Part shown: piece after piece, positions 45,709 through 56,609 of the stretch | Layout of the letters: every line of letters begins with the position of its first letter | Numbering within the stretch: position 1 is the first letter of the stretch | Source of the DNA: Halichondria panicea | Lineage: Eukaryota; Porifera; Demospongiae; Suberitida; Halichondriidae | Reading direction: 5' to 3' | DNA length: 64,000 nt | Assembly: GCF_963675165.1 (NCBI RefSeq) | Contig: NC_087386.1 | Location: forward strand, 2,482,169 to 2,546,168 | The notes under the pieces: model-generated | What the model saw: only the letters and a program-made list of their open reading frames with translations | Databases searched by the model: none | What the model was told of the DNA's origin: nothing | Translations under genes and position numbers: made by a program

Positions 45709-46988
45709 CTAATAAACAAATGGTATAATAATTTTTCTGCTGTTTGGATAGTCCTCGAACTTGTCTCTATACCACACGTGAGTCTGCTTGGCAGTGACAG
45801 TGAGTACACAGGTAGTGCACAGGAACACTAGCCACATCGGAGCCATTAGGTTAGTGACAGCTTGACACAGCGATAGGGCAAAGTACATCACCATCTCGGC
45901 AAAGAAATGAGGACTGGAGACGTATTGGAACCAATCTCCAGTGGGTAGTCCGTACTGTGGCTTGTTCTTGGCTGCTCTGAGTTGTGCAAGGATGACGTGA
46001 CATCGGTACTGATGTGTGTAGGCCCAGAGGAACAGCAGAGTGGCTACAATGTGGTACCAGTGAAGACTGTCTTTAATCCGGCCAGCAAGGGTAGTGGCAG
46101 TAGACAAAGGTGAGTCTGCAATGTAACATTGATCAATGCCTGACATTAAAATAGAGACTCCTAAACAAGCATTAACAACCCGCACACAAGTCAACAATTA
46201 CACAGTAGTACTTGTACATACCTTGATCAAGTATTAATTGTAAGTGTACTAGACTGAATATTACTGTACCTGAATTCAAATGCAGCAGTGCTGTTGGTCC
46301 CAAAGCGGTGTAGAAGTAGACTCCGAGTATGTAATGAACTGGTGCCATCTTGCTATCAGAGAACACACTCACAAACAAACACTCAAACAATCTACGAGAC
46401 ACTTGCAAGCAAACGAGTAGTAAAACCAGCCACACTTCCAAATGAGCTTGAGAGAAATAGTTGCATTTGGATGACACAAAGTTCCCAATGACGGTCTCGA
46501 TTGCAGGGCCCAATAGCGGTAGTCGTGTGTGCAGTAGACAGTGGCTGGTATAGTAGAGGAATACAGAGTAGTTCCACACCACCCCCCACACGTAGAAGTG
46601 GGTGAACCACCTGCAGAGGGGAATAAAGACCTCCTTAGACTGGGACAATATATAATTTACAACAACTACAAGTCAGGACAGGGAGCAAATCATAATCCTG
46701 TACTTAGCTAGGTGTTACAAGCTAGACTTGAGCTAGCTAGAGGGTTCCCATTACTAGAGCTAGAGGTAGACCAATGGGTAGACTGATACATGCCCTCACT
46801 GACCTCTTGGGCACACTAGGGCTGATCCAGCTCCAGTCACTCTCACTCCTCAGCTTACCATACTCGTACACATCTCTGGTGAAACTTGGCAGATATTGTC
46901 TCCAATAGACAAGAGCATGAACTAGCAGTCCAGAACCAATCCACAGTAGCCAGGAGATGCCCACATACTGCATTAGCTGATCAGCCAT
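45709..46988 (-). CDS. SRD5A3: SRD5A3, polyprenol reductase
   Basis: Three exons: 46804-46988, 46270-46610 and 45709-46115, phases 2 and 1, total 310 codons plus stop, close to the usual length of about 318. Start MADQLMQYVGISWLLWIGSG; several hydrophobic segments (VWGVVWNYSVFLYYTSHCLL; VATLLFLWAYTHQYRCHVIL); the C-terminal steroid 5-alpha reductase domain has DWFQYVSSPHFFAEMVMYF and ends RDKFEDYPNSRKIIIPFVY. The enzyme reduces polyprenol to dolichol in the ER membrane for N-glycosylation. No lesion is seen, in contrast to the fragment at 3862-4175. It is tail to tail with EDEM3 copy C. Confidence 0.92.
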
Positions 46989-46991
46989 TTA

Positions 46992-47042
46992 ATAGCCTCC
47001 TTCACCAGGCCTCGAGGAAGAGCGGCCTGGAATCGAGGCTAA
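46992..47042. repeat. TAGCCTC hairpin element next to SRD5A3 start
   Basis: TAGCCTCCTTCACCAGGCCTCG...GCGGCCTGGAATCGAGGCTA, an imperfect member of the hairpin family, starting three bases upstream of the SRD5A3 start codon on the minus strand. Confidence 0.65.
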
Positions 47043-47059
47043 TCAGCCATTTGCATCTG

Positions 47060-47320
47060 GCTGCACAAAAGAAATATAGGGGCGTTCCCAACCTTCTGGT
47101 TGTGCATAAACACACTTAAACTTGGCATCATTCATTCATCACAGTATCTCCATACAATACTGGGGCTTTTGCATCAATATATCCTTTCAGCAGTGATGAG
47201 TATCTTATCCATATATAATTATATCATGTGAATAATATCGTACCCTTTCGTCTTCTGTAAGGCTATCCTTCACCAACTGTGGGTAACTTGCACCATTCGG
47301 TGTTGCCATTTTCTGTCAAG
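47060..47320 (-). pseudogene. Orphan exon resembling exon 1 of the ROCO-like GTPase
   Basis: The minus strand 47244-47309 reads ATG...MATPNGASYPQLVKDSLTED and ends ER|GTACGATATTATT, which resembles exon 1 of the GTPase gene (NAASSPQLMEDRLTDRDR then GTATGATATTAAC). Plus-strand sequence at 47060-47143 (AAAGAAATATAGGGG; TTGGCATCATTCATTCATCA) matches the flank and intron 1 of that gene but in the other orientation. No later exon is visible. It is probably a scrambled duplicate of the 5' end. Confidence 0.45.
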
Positions 47321-47499
47321 TTATTATTATTATTATTATTACTTTTCAGTAGTGCTGAACAAAAATTAAAACTGAGTACGTTTGTATACAAATGTACACT
47401 GTATTGAGAGTAAGTAGCCCACTGCCAGTTGATCTTAGACTTCTTAAAAAAGTCCAGCTGGTTAACTATTGAGACAATTAGAGCATAGATAGGTTAGAG

Positions 47500-48400
47500 C
47501 AGGGACATTTGACATGGTGTGTACACAGGTTGTCTGGGTCAAAGTTTTTGATAAAGTTTTCCCAGAAGAACTTGGACAGGAGACTCTCTATTCGAATTCC
47601 ACGATACGACATCTGAAGATCAATGCGTGGCATTGCGTTCCACAGACGCACTACTCTATTGAAGTAAAAGTGTCTTGCCTTATTACATCTTGTATAGTTG
47701 TGTGCCGGTCTGTGGTCACTGCCTAGTCTCGGCGATGTAGTGACGAAGCGAATGTGGTTTAGGATGTTGAAGTTGTCGGCTGTGGCTGTTTGAGGTTTTT
47801 AACCAGGAACAGTAAATCCATAAGCTCCATCCAGTGCATGAGGGGTATCATACCTAGTGTGGTTAGCCTCTGTTTATAACTGTAGGAGTTATCCCTGAGA
47901 ATGTAGATCTAGTTCGTTGCTCTTCTCTGGATTCTCTCGAGCTTTGAAATATTTTTAAAAAGGAGTGGTCTCCAATATGTTAGGTGAGAGGGGACTAGGG
48001 CAAAATAAAGATTCTTTTTTGTTTGAGTATTGTTAGTTGTAATAGTCCTTCTAATAAGGTTTATAGCCCCATAGGCTTTTGAGCATATGGTTGAGTAGTG
48101 TTTAGACCAGTCCAGTGTGTTTGATACGAGTATTCCCAGATCCTTGTAATTGTCCGTGAAGTCTATTTCGATTCCGTCTATGTAGTATCTGCTGGTCTCA
48201 TCCAGTACTGGCCCATAAAAACGCATAACTTTGCACTTGCTTCTGTTCATGCTTAGGTTCCATTTTTTGCACCAGTTTGTTACTTCATCAGATTGTAATT
48301 GGATACTATTTTCTTCTGAGGGTATAGTTTTTAGAAGTTTTTGTATCGTCCGCAAACAGGAATACTTTTGAGGAAGAATGACCCTTATTTAATTTCCTAA
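47500..48400 (-). pseudogene. CR1/L2-like LINE, 3' fragment of reverse transcriptase ORF
   Basis: It begins at RT motif C (VFLFADDTK, about 48375), then EVTNWCKKWNLSMNRSKCKV, DNYKDLGILVSNTLDWSKHY, LERIQRRATN. After an in-frame stop at 47909 the homology goes on in fragments (YKQRLTTLGMIPLMHWMEL; FYFNRVVRLWNAMP; FFWENFIKNFDPDNLC) down to about 47515 with at least one more frame change. It is a 5'-truncated dead copy. Confidence 0.8.
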
Positions 48401-48705
48401 TTTAATTTTTTAATGACCCTTATTTAATTCGAGGTTTTGCATGCAGCCATGCCTGGGGGCCGAGCTATAGGGGGAGGGGCTTGTATGCAGAGTAATATCA
48501 TCAAGGGCGTATAGACACCTTTGATAAATATTGATAGATCTACACTTTTGTTGTTTCCCCGGCCAATCCTAGAAACTTTCCACACATTGCAAATGTTTTT
48601 GTGAACTCCAAATAAATAATTAAATAATTATTTAGCACATCAGAAAAGCAAGAACAGTGCGTTAATTTGTGAAAACACGATCAATATACAAAACTCTACA
48701 CTTGT
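48401..48705. other. Spacer between LINE fragment and RABL6 3' end
   Basis: A short tandem duplication (TGACCCTTATTTAATT twice, 48379 and 48414). No gene. Confidence 0.5.
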
Positions 48706-51700
48706 TTACAAAGCTTCATAATTCCTATCATCGTCCTTTTCAGTTCTGTGTCGATTCGAGGATTTGTGCTTGTGCTTTTTCTTGTGAGAAGATCTCTCCT
48801 TCTCCACTCCCTCTCTGGTCCTCCGAGGTTTGTGCGGCTTTTCTCTCTCTCTGTGCTCGTCTTCTCCAGAGCCAGACTCTTCACCAACCCTGCGTGACAT
48901 GTGTGTGGGGGTGCAGGTGTAGCAGTGAGGTAGTGTCACCTCCTAAAGCTAATTGTAGCTAAGGCCACGGGTGTATTTAGACTGTATACATGTAGGTGCA
49001 TGAATGTACAATAGTGCTATTCTGAATAATTATGTACATACTCAGTCTAATAATAATTATGGCAAAAAAAAGGCAAATGTCACAATTACTTGGAATTCCA
49101 CACCGTATTTATACCAATACTAAATACTAAGCAATCACACATCTACATGTACAGTATGACATATTGCCCTTGTCTTCTTTTGCCGACAGTCCATACACGT
49201 ATAGCAATAAGTCATTACACGCACATGTACGTTTCAATTAAGGAAACGTACTCAACAGCTTTGGCGGTGTGTGTGCTCCAACTGGATTCCAGTGGTCCAT
49301 CCTATACATTGAATGAGAATACGAAACTGTTACAAAGATGTATAAGACAAGGGAAATAAAAAGAAGGCCTTCTGTGGTACAATGGTACTTTGATACATGA
49401 ATGTATGCTCAGTAGAAATACAAAAGATAGATTAGATTGTCGCAAAAACAAATTACTCTGTATGCTCACCTTCCCAGTTGAGTCTGAGTTTAGCCAAGCA
49501 TCGAGGGAGGAAATAGCAGTAAATGGGTCACCTGTCGATCCTTTCCCACCACCTACAGAAAGTACAGCCTCTGTCTCCTTAGACTCTCTCCTCTTCTTCG
49601 ATTTTTTCTTCTTCTTAGAGTCCCTCCTTTCTCCAATGGCAGGTGACTCGGCCGCAGGGGGTGGAGCTTGGGATGGGGTGGGGGAAAATTCTAACATGAG
49701 CCCTCCTGACTTCTTCTTCGCTGGTTTTACAGTTGGTTCTACTGGTTGGATCTCGATCGGATCTTCGGCAGGCTTCATTTTCTTCTTCTTTTTTTCTTTT
49801 TTTTGTGGGACGTTAAATAGTTCGTCCAATGGGACATTGTTATTGAATACTTTCTTGTATTGAGTGGGTGGTTTGGTAAGTTGGTCTAGGTTGACATCCT
49901 CGTCCTCCACAACTCTCGGCTCATCACTCTCCTCTTCACTTTCTTCCTCACTCTCAGTGAGTACAATCTCTTTAGCCGATACGAGAGGCTTCTGCTGTTT
50001 CATCACCTCTGGTACGAGGGGGGCGCTCTTAATGGGAGGGGCTTCCTCCTCTGGGCTGGAAAGGTCGTCATCTATGGCCACTTGGGGATTACCCCCATCA
50101 ACATCATCATCACTAGGGAGGAGAAAGTCATTAATCGCTGGCTATACATGTATGTATTATTGTCACTACTTCTCCTTCACTTTCGATCATTTCCTAGCTT
50201 ACGCACACCTTGCTACACACTTCACACAAGCTTTACCACTTATCCCACACACCCTCCACACTCACCACACACCACCCTCTCCACTACACCCACACACTCA
50301 CACACCTGTCCTCCTCACTGTCCTCTTCATCATTGCTCTCCTCAGAGTCTTCTAGGAATGACTCCACTTCCCCTCCCTCCGGCACAAAGTCATCAATCAT
50401 CATTGTTGGCCGAGCCTTGACAGGTCTGGGAGACTCCGCTGGAAAGTGACAAAAATATAAGTACATTGGACGCACATGTAAATATAGTGAACAAGTAGTT
50501 ACAAATACAACACATACATGTAGTGTACTGTACTAATTAGGACACGTAAACAGTGTTAGAAATTACTCACTGCCATCGGTCATTGACCAGACATATAATT
50601 AGAATGACCATGCATTCCTACAATGTATGTGTATATGACCAGGCACAAATTACATTTGACCATACAGTCAATAAAAATTACATCTAACACTGCTAAAGTT
50701 ACTGTACAAGGTGGTCAACATGATTGACACAAACTAAATACATGTACAACACAGTTCACGTACAGTACCATATGTAATTTTTATAATGTATACAACATAC
50801 AAGGCACTTCTTGGTTCTTTGCTGCCTCCTTTGTCCGTGAGCGGAACCCAGAGAAAAGTTTGGAAGACAGTGATCCCGAGCGTTGTTGCTCTGCAGCCAC
50901 ACCCACTGGAGTGGTTGGCTCCTCCTCGACCTTCTCACTAATGCTGCTCCGCAATCCTAAAGCATAAAGATGAAGAGTGGTAATAAACAATTCACGCTAT
51001 AGGTAACATTTTACGGAGGATTGGTACATGTACATGTACAATGAGAAAACTACAGCAGAGGTAACAAACCACTCATGAGGTACATGTAGTAACTACGAAC
51101 TGTGGAAGAGTTGCAGCAAACTAAACAACAGCTGGATCGTTATCACTTACGTGGGCTGTCATTTCCCCTAGAGGGGGTGGAGTCAGGTGTGAGGGGTGGT
51201 TCAGACTTCTTCTTACGGTCATCAACAATCTTCTGAATTTTCTCCAAGAACCTGCATTGTGCAAAAGCAACAATACCAGTGTAAACAACTAAGCAGTATT
51301 ATGAGATCGCTGCTAGTGCAGCGTACTGTACACGCTAACATGTAGTATTGCCAATGCTTGCTAAAAAAATAATGTACACAGGGGTAGCCTAGCTAGTACA
51401 TGGACACGAACATGAATACTCTTTCGTGCTTGAGAATGTTGCTACACAGTAAATGATGCTCACATGTCATAGTTCTGGTCGTCACTCTTGCTAGCACTGT
51501 CTAGCTCCTCTTTGGCTGCCAGTGTCTGCTCTCTGTTCCCCTGGAGCTGCTGTAAGAGGGTCTCTTGCTACAAAAGGAGAGACGGGATAGAAGTTTATTG
51601 GTGACAAAATGGTAGGAGCTCTAACGGTGTTACCCTTAGGCAAATACACTTACACTAATGAATTACACACGTAGTAAATATTTGAGAGGCAAAGCGGTAC

Positions 51701-53965
51701 TGGGAGTTGGTGTGCATGATGAGGAAGTTAGGTCAACATTACATGGGAACCCTAAGCAAGTCGACAGCAAATTTAATCCAACCCCAGAAACACATGTTCA
51801 CCCACAACAAGCCTAATTGTTTATGTGTAACCTAGGGAAGCAATTACAATTACACACAAGGCAAAATTCCCACCCCTAAAAAGTACACCCAGAATGAGCA
51901 GCCATGTGTAGTGCTTCCAGTTTCCCCACCTGAAGCTGAAGGAAGGGCACACTGAGGAACTTGTGCAAGTGAGTGAGTCCAAACCCATTCTTCATGGAGC
52001 CCTCAGCGTACCTCACGGGAGCAGCACCGTCCGGACGATCCAAGCCCTGGATAAGCATCATTGCCTCGTCACGTGACACCACTCGATGTTCCTCCATGTC
52101 TCGGAAGTTGCCCTGGACAAGAGTGAGATGCATCAATTACTATTTGATTCAAAACATTGTGTGCAAAAATTGTTCTTGTATGTTTACGCAGTGAAGACAG
52201 CTAGGTCTACAGGCCAACAAGATTGTGTCTACAAATTGTCTTATTATGTTCAAAGGAATTGGAGCCGTGATCACATACACATACACATGTACTACAACAT
52301 GCATGTGTAGCTGACTATCATGCTGTAGTGTACTCTCTCTCTCACCACTATGATGATGGGGATGTGGAGAGGAACTTTGGGAACCTCCTTCTCAATGTAT
52401 TTCCACGTCCTGAAAACAACACAAAACATACACTGTGTCCACGTATAAGAGCATTTATATTTGAGGTCAAGACTCGAGTAAAAGATATGAGCTGAACACA
52501 GTGAGTACAAGAATTACTACTAAGTAGACTAGCAATACAGCAATACACTGCACATTGTACATTTCAATAAAAAACCAATGCTGTACATGTACATGTGAGT
52601 ACCACGCTCCTCCCAGTTTCCCCAACTGGGAACACAAAATTATATAATGTAGCTCCTCTCCTCTCACCATTGCTTGGTCATGTCATAAGTAAACACTACG
52701 CCATGTGCCCCCTTGTACACGTCCAGGAACTCAGCGTCCAATGGCATATTGGCGGGATCCTGGTCAGAGGACGGCTCGTTGAACATCTTGAGGAGAGACT
52801 TGCCACCCTTCTTCTGAGAGCGACCCTTGTCCACTATGTCCCACACCTCCACCTTTACAGTGTCGTTTGTAACTGAGGGGGGGGTAATAAAGATACGGGG
52901 AAGGTTTTATTTTCAACAACTTCAACTCCCTGTGTTCAGTGAGGCTATTTTAAGCCACCCTACATGCATACAACAGTTGTCCTAATTAATGTACATTCTT
53001 TTAACAATGAGCTACAAATGAGAGCTACATGTATACTTACAAAGATAAAGTGAGTACGTGGCTCGGGATGTACATGGAAGGAACTCACCTTTGTAGCTCC
53101 ATAGAATGCTGGTCACCTAATCAGAAACAAGAATAACAGCTGTCTCAAACACACACTAACGTTTACATTCACTACAGCCATGCATTGCAGTTGCATATAC
53201 TGAGTACATGCTGTAAGTGCATTTATTTGAGGGAGTTATCAAGAACGAGCAAATGCTTTTACAGCTTAACGCTAGCCTACACGTGTATGTGAATAAATGA
53301 ATGATTCTGAATTGTGAAAGACGTATTGAGCAACTCATAATGGTACTATTATCCACCAACAATACAGAAACTTGCGTTATATACTTATTCTAAAAGAGGC
53401 CCCTTCTAATAATGCACCACCTGGAGATTTCTCCCATAAGGCACCATATAAATTCATTGGCTATTTCTTGTTTTGCACACATGTACACTAGTCTCGAAAA
53501 CGTAATTATTAAAAAGCGGCACCTTATTTAGAAGAAGTATGGTAATTACGGACTCACCTGAATCTCATTGGTTGGAATATAAGCCTCAGTAAACTGTTTC
53601 CCTTGCATGCGGTGGAAGAGACAGGTTTTGCCAGTGTTTCTGTCCCCACGAATCAAGATCTTGACTGAGGAACGTTAAAGTAATCATAATTATGCATGCC
53701 AATCTAGTACACCCTCCTCTAGCTCTGTGTAGTACAATGTACTTGTACCTATATACCAGACATGTGCTCCTGTACTGTACCAATCACACTCACTTGAATT
53801 CAGGTTTTTTATGATACTAGTGGACTCACTGTTGAACTGGATTCCTTTGGAAAACTTTTTCTGCAAGCTCTCATCCATAGACTGGATGCCTGCAGGTGTG
53901 GGGACACCTTGTAGCCTGCCTTGCTCGGCACCCATGCTCCTTCTCTTGCGGAAGAGGAAGCTCAT
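48706..53965 (-). CDS. RABL6: RABL6 (Rab-like GTPase 6)
   Basis: Twelve exons in consistent phase: 53830-53965, 53558-53664, 53089-53116, 52668-52872, 52346-52409, 51930-52112, 51464-51567, 51151-51251, 50801-50956, 50306-50438, 49470-50112, 48706-48942; 698 residues against about 730 in human. The start MSFLFRKRR leads to [20 protein letters not shown]. The Ras-like domain shows a P-loop ([14 protein letters not shown]), [19 protein letters not shown]3-like [21 protein letters not shown] [16 protein letters not shown], and [12 protein letters not shown]. The tail is acidic and lysine-rich ([30 protein letters not shown]) and ends [11 protein letters not shown]...DDDRNYEAL, as in vertebrate RABL6. 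It is head to head with DHX40. Confidence 0.93.
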
Positions 53966-54108
53966 AACAGCAGTGTACCTTGTATAAATAGCCCCAGTTT
54001 CAGGTTTCAGCTCGGGTTTCAGTACAGAAAAAATTGTCATGTGACGGGGATCAAGTCCAGCCACGCCCCATTGGAGGCTATAATTACCTCGAGACGATTA
54101 TTACAAAG
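53966..54108. promoter_or_regulatory. Bidirectional promoter between RABL6 and DHX40
   Basis: Only 143 bp separate the two start codons (53965 on minus, 54109 on plus). The interval must hold both promoters and 5' leaders, or the leaders overlap. It contains TCAGGTTTCAGCTCGGGTTT and CGGGGATCAAG. No TATA box is apparent. Confidence 0.55.
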
Positions 54109-56310
54109 ATGGCTACCAAGATTAAGGATCACTTGTCATCAAGAAAGCTACCCATCCAAGACTACCGTGATGAACTCATCAAGGCGGTGGAGAAGAGTCA
54201 ATGTGTGGTGATTACAGGGGAAACAGGCTGTGGTAAAACAACACAACTTCCACAGTATTTGAAAGAGGCTGGTTTGGCTCGACATGGCATAATCGGGGTG
54301 ACACAACCAAGACGTGTGGCCGCTATTTCTGTTGCTCATCGTGTTGCAGAGGAAGTAGGATCTCGAGTTGGAATGTCTGTAGGCTACAAGGTTCGATTCG
54401 ATGACATGACTGACTCGTCTAGAACGATAATCAAATACATGACGGATGGTTGTTTGCTCCGAGAGTTTCTGGATGATCAGGAGTTGTCGCTGTACAGTGT
54501 GGTTGTCTTGGATGAAGCTCACGAGCGAAGCTTAGCGACGGACATTCTGTTTGGTTTAGTCAAGAAACTGTTACAAATGCCATTCTCTGAGATGAAGAAG
54601 AGGAAGGATGCTCTCAAGGTGGTCGTCATGTCTGCTACCCTCGATGTGACCAAGTTTTCTCAGTTTTTTGATTCCTGCCCAGTTTTTACAATCCCTGGGA
54701 GAGTGTTCCCTGTTGACGTTCGCTATTGCTGCTCTGATGATAGTTTTGACACCAAGAGACTCACCTACCTGTCTCAAATGACACGTACTGTGATGAGTAT
54801 CCACCTGGAGCAGCCTGAAGGAGACATCCTCGTGTTTCTGACTGGACAATCGGAGATCGAGAACATTTGTAATCGGCTGTTCAAAGCTGCTGAGGCTGTT
54901 GACTACAATCATGATGTTGAGTGCAAGGATGTGAGGGGTGTACTGATATTGCCTCTGTATGGTGCTCTTCCCAGTGAACAACAGCAGAGAGTGTTCAAGC
55001 GTGTCGAACCTGGGATTCGGAGAGTCATAGTTGCCACTAACATTGCAGCTACCTCATTGACGATTGACGGAGTTGTGTATGTTGTCGATTCTGGATTTGT
55101 GAAACAGCTTGCGTATAACCCCCGTACTGGACTGGACAGTCTAGATATAGTGCCGGTAGCCAAATCTGAGGCCATCCAGCGATGTGGTCGAGCTGGGAGA
55201 ACTAAACCGGGGCATTGTTATCGCCTCTTCAGTCGCAAGTTTTACGATAGTTTGGAGGAGACAACTGTCCCTGAGATACAGCGATCGAGTCTCACGAGTG
55301 TTGTGTTGGACCTAAAGTGTATGGGCATACCGAATGTCGTTGAGTTCAGTTACCTTGATCCACCAGAGGAGAAGATGTTACTGGAAGCCTTACGTCAACT
55401 CTACTACTTTCAAGCTATCGATGAGAATGGTGTTGTTACTGAGTTAGGACATAGACTAGTAGAATTCCCACTCCAGCCCAGTTTAGCACGAGCGCTAATT
55501 CGATCAAAGCAACTCGCTTGTGAAGATGCAATACTTCCAATTGTGTCCATGCTGTCAGTTGAGAGTATCTTCGTTCGACCTTCAAACAAGAAAGAGGCTG
55601 AGCGTGCAATGAAAGTTCATAAAGAGCTGGCAGAGGCTGCTGGGGGAACGAGCGACTTTGCAACACTTTTGGCAATCTACAAGATGGCAACTGACAGTGG
55701 TAATCTTCGAGAATGGTGCAAGGAACACTGCGTTCACATGAGAGGAATTAAAACCGCACGGAGTATTTGTGACCAGCTCGATTCCATTCTAACCAGGCAA
55801 AAAGTGAACATCGACAAAGATCTCACCATACCTTTAGGACAGAGAGCGAGACAAGCCTTGTGCTACGGCCTCTTCTGCAATACAGCTCGTGTGTCCGGCA
55901 ATCGACGAAGCTTTCGAACCATGGATGGACATTGCACCTCTGCTTACATCCACCCTGGCTCCTCCCTGTTTGGCTCAGAAGAATCACTTGACTGGATTGT
56001 CTATTTCGAACTTGTGGAGACCACAAAGACATACATGAGAACAATTTGCCCGATACGCTACCAGTGGGTTCAAGACCTTCTCCCTCAGCTGCACAACATT
56101 GATGTGTACCGATTGAGCGACTGTGAGAAGAAAAGGGAAAGAAAAGATAGCGATGGTGGGGATGCTCAAGCTCCACCAACGAAAAGACGTTTGTCCGAGG
56201 CGGCAGGGGATGCATCACAAGATGGAGACAAGAAACGAGAAGAACTGAAACAAAGAGCAGCTTCTGCCAAAGAAAGATATCTAGCGAGAAAGACTGCACA
56301 GACTTACTGA
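54109..56310 (+). CDS. DHX40: DHX40, DEAH-box RNA helicase (single exon)
   Basis: An intronless frame of 733 residues from ATG 54109 (context AAAGATGG; an in-frame upstream ATG at 54034 would add 25 residues with no family match). Helicase motifs: GETGCGKT (37-44), DEAH (135-138), SAT (175-177), LVFLTGQSEIE (241-251), ATNIAATSLTIDG (309-321), QRCGRAGR (357-364). The HA2/OB region follows (LEALRQLYYFQAIDENG; DWIVYFELVETTKTYMR) and the tail SAKERYLARK resembles DHX40 more than DHX15/DHX35. Probable role: RNA remodelling or splicing. An intronless gene among intron-rich neighbours could be a retrocopy that became the working gene, or ancient intron loss. Confidence 0.9.
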   Translation: MATKIKDHLSSRKLPIQDYRDELIKAVEKSQCVVITGETGCGKTTQLPQYLKEAGLARHGIIGVTQPRRVAAISVAHRVAEEVGSRVGMSVGYKVRFDDMTDSSRTIIKYMTDGCLLREFLDDQELSLYSVVVLDEAHERSLATDILFGLVKKLLQMPFSEMKKRKDALKVVVMSATLDVTKFSQFFDSCPVFTIPGRVFPVDVRYCCSDDSFDTKRLTYLSQMTRTVMSIHLEQPEGDILVFLTGQSEIENICNRLFKAAEAVDYNHDVECKDVRGVLILPLYGALPSEQQQRVFKRVEPGIRRVIVATNIAATSLTIDGVVYVVDSGFVKQLAYNPRTGLDSLDIVPVAKSEAIQRCGRAGRTKPGHCYRLFSRKFYDSLEETTVPEIQRSSLTSVVLDLKCMGIPNVVEFSYLDPPEEKMLLEALRQLYYFQAIDENGVVTELGHRLVEFPLQPSLARALIRSKQLACEDAILPIVSMLSVESIFVRPSNKKEAERAMKVHKELAEAAGGTSDFATLLAIYKMATDSGNLREWCKEHCVHMRGIKTARSICDQLDSILTRQKVNIDKDLTIPLGQRARQALCYGLFCNTARVSGNRRSFRTMDGHCTSAYIHPGSSLFGSEESLDWIVYFELVETTKTYMRTICPIRYQWVQDLLPQLHNIDVYRLSDCEKKRERKDSDGGDAQAPPTKRRLSEAAGDASQDGDKKREELKQRAASAKERYLARKTAQTY

Positions 56311-56609
56311 AACTGTATATTGATTACTTATAATTATACCACTATGTATGTGTGCACAACATTTACATACATGTTCATGATAACTGCTAATTAATATTTG
56401 TAAATGATCGTGATGTTTGATGATGAGATGCTTGCGGCGATAAAATCTTTTAGCCTCGATTCCAGGCCGGCCTTTCTCTTCGCGGCCTGGAATCGAGGCT
56501 ATACATCTTTGTGGGAGCATAAATGGTGGGAGGCTGAGCACAATGTGATAACGAGCCCCGCCCCCCAGATACACAAAAACAAAAACAAACGGAGCAGCTA
56601 GCAGTCAAG
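56311..56609. other. Spacer with a TAGCCTCG hairpin element at 56451-56501
   Basis: The DHX40 3' flank, then TAGCCTCGATTCCAGGCCGG...CGGCCTGGAATCGAGGCTA forming a hairpin, and the promoter side of the LRR gene. Confidence 0.7.

Noticed and set aside
54034..54108. Upstream in-frame ATG of DHX40
   Set aside because: The added residues do not resemble the family and would place the start closer to RABL6; ATG 54109 has a better context.
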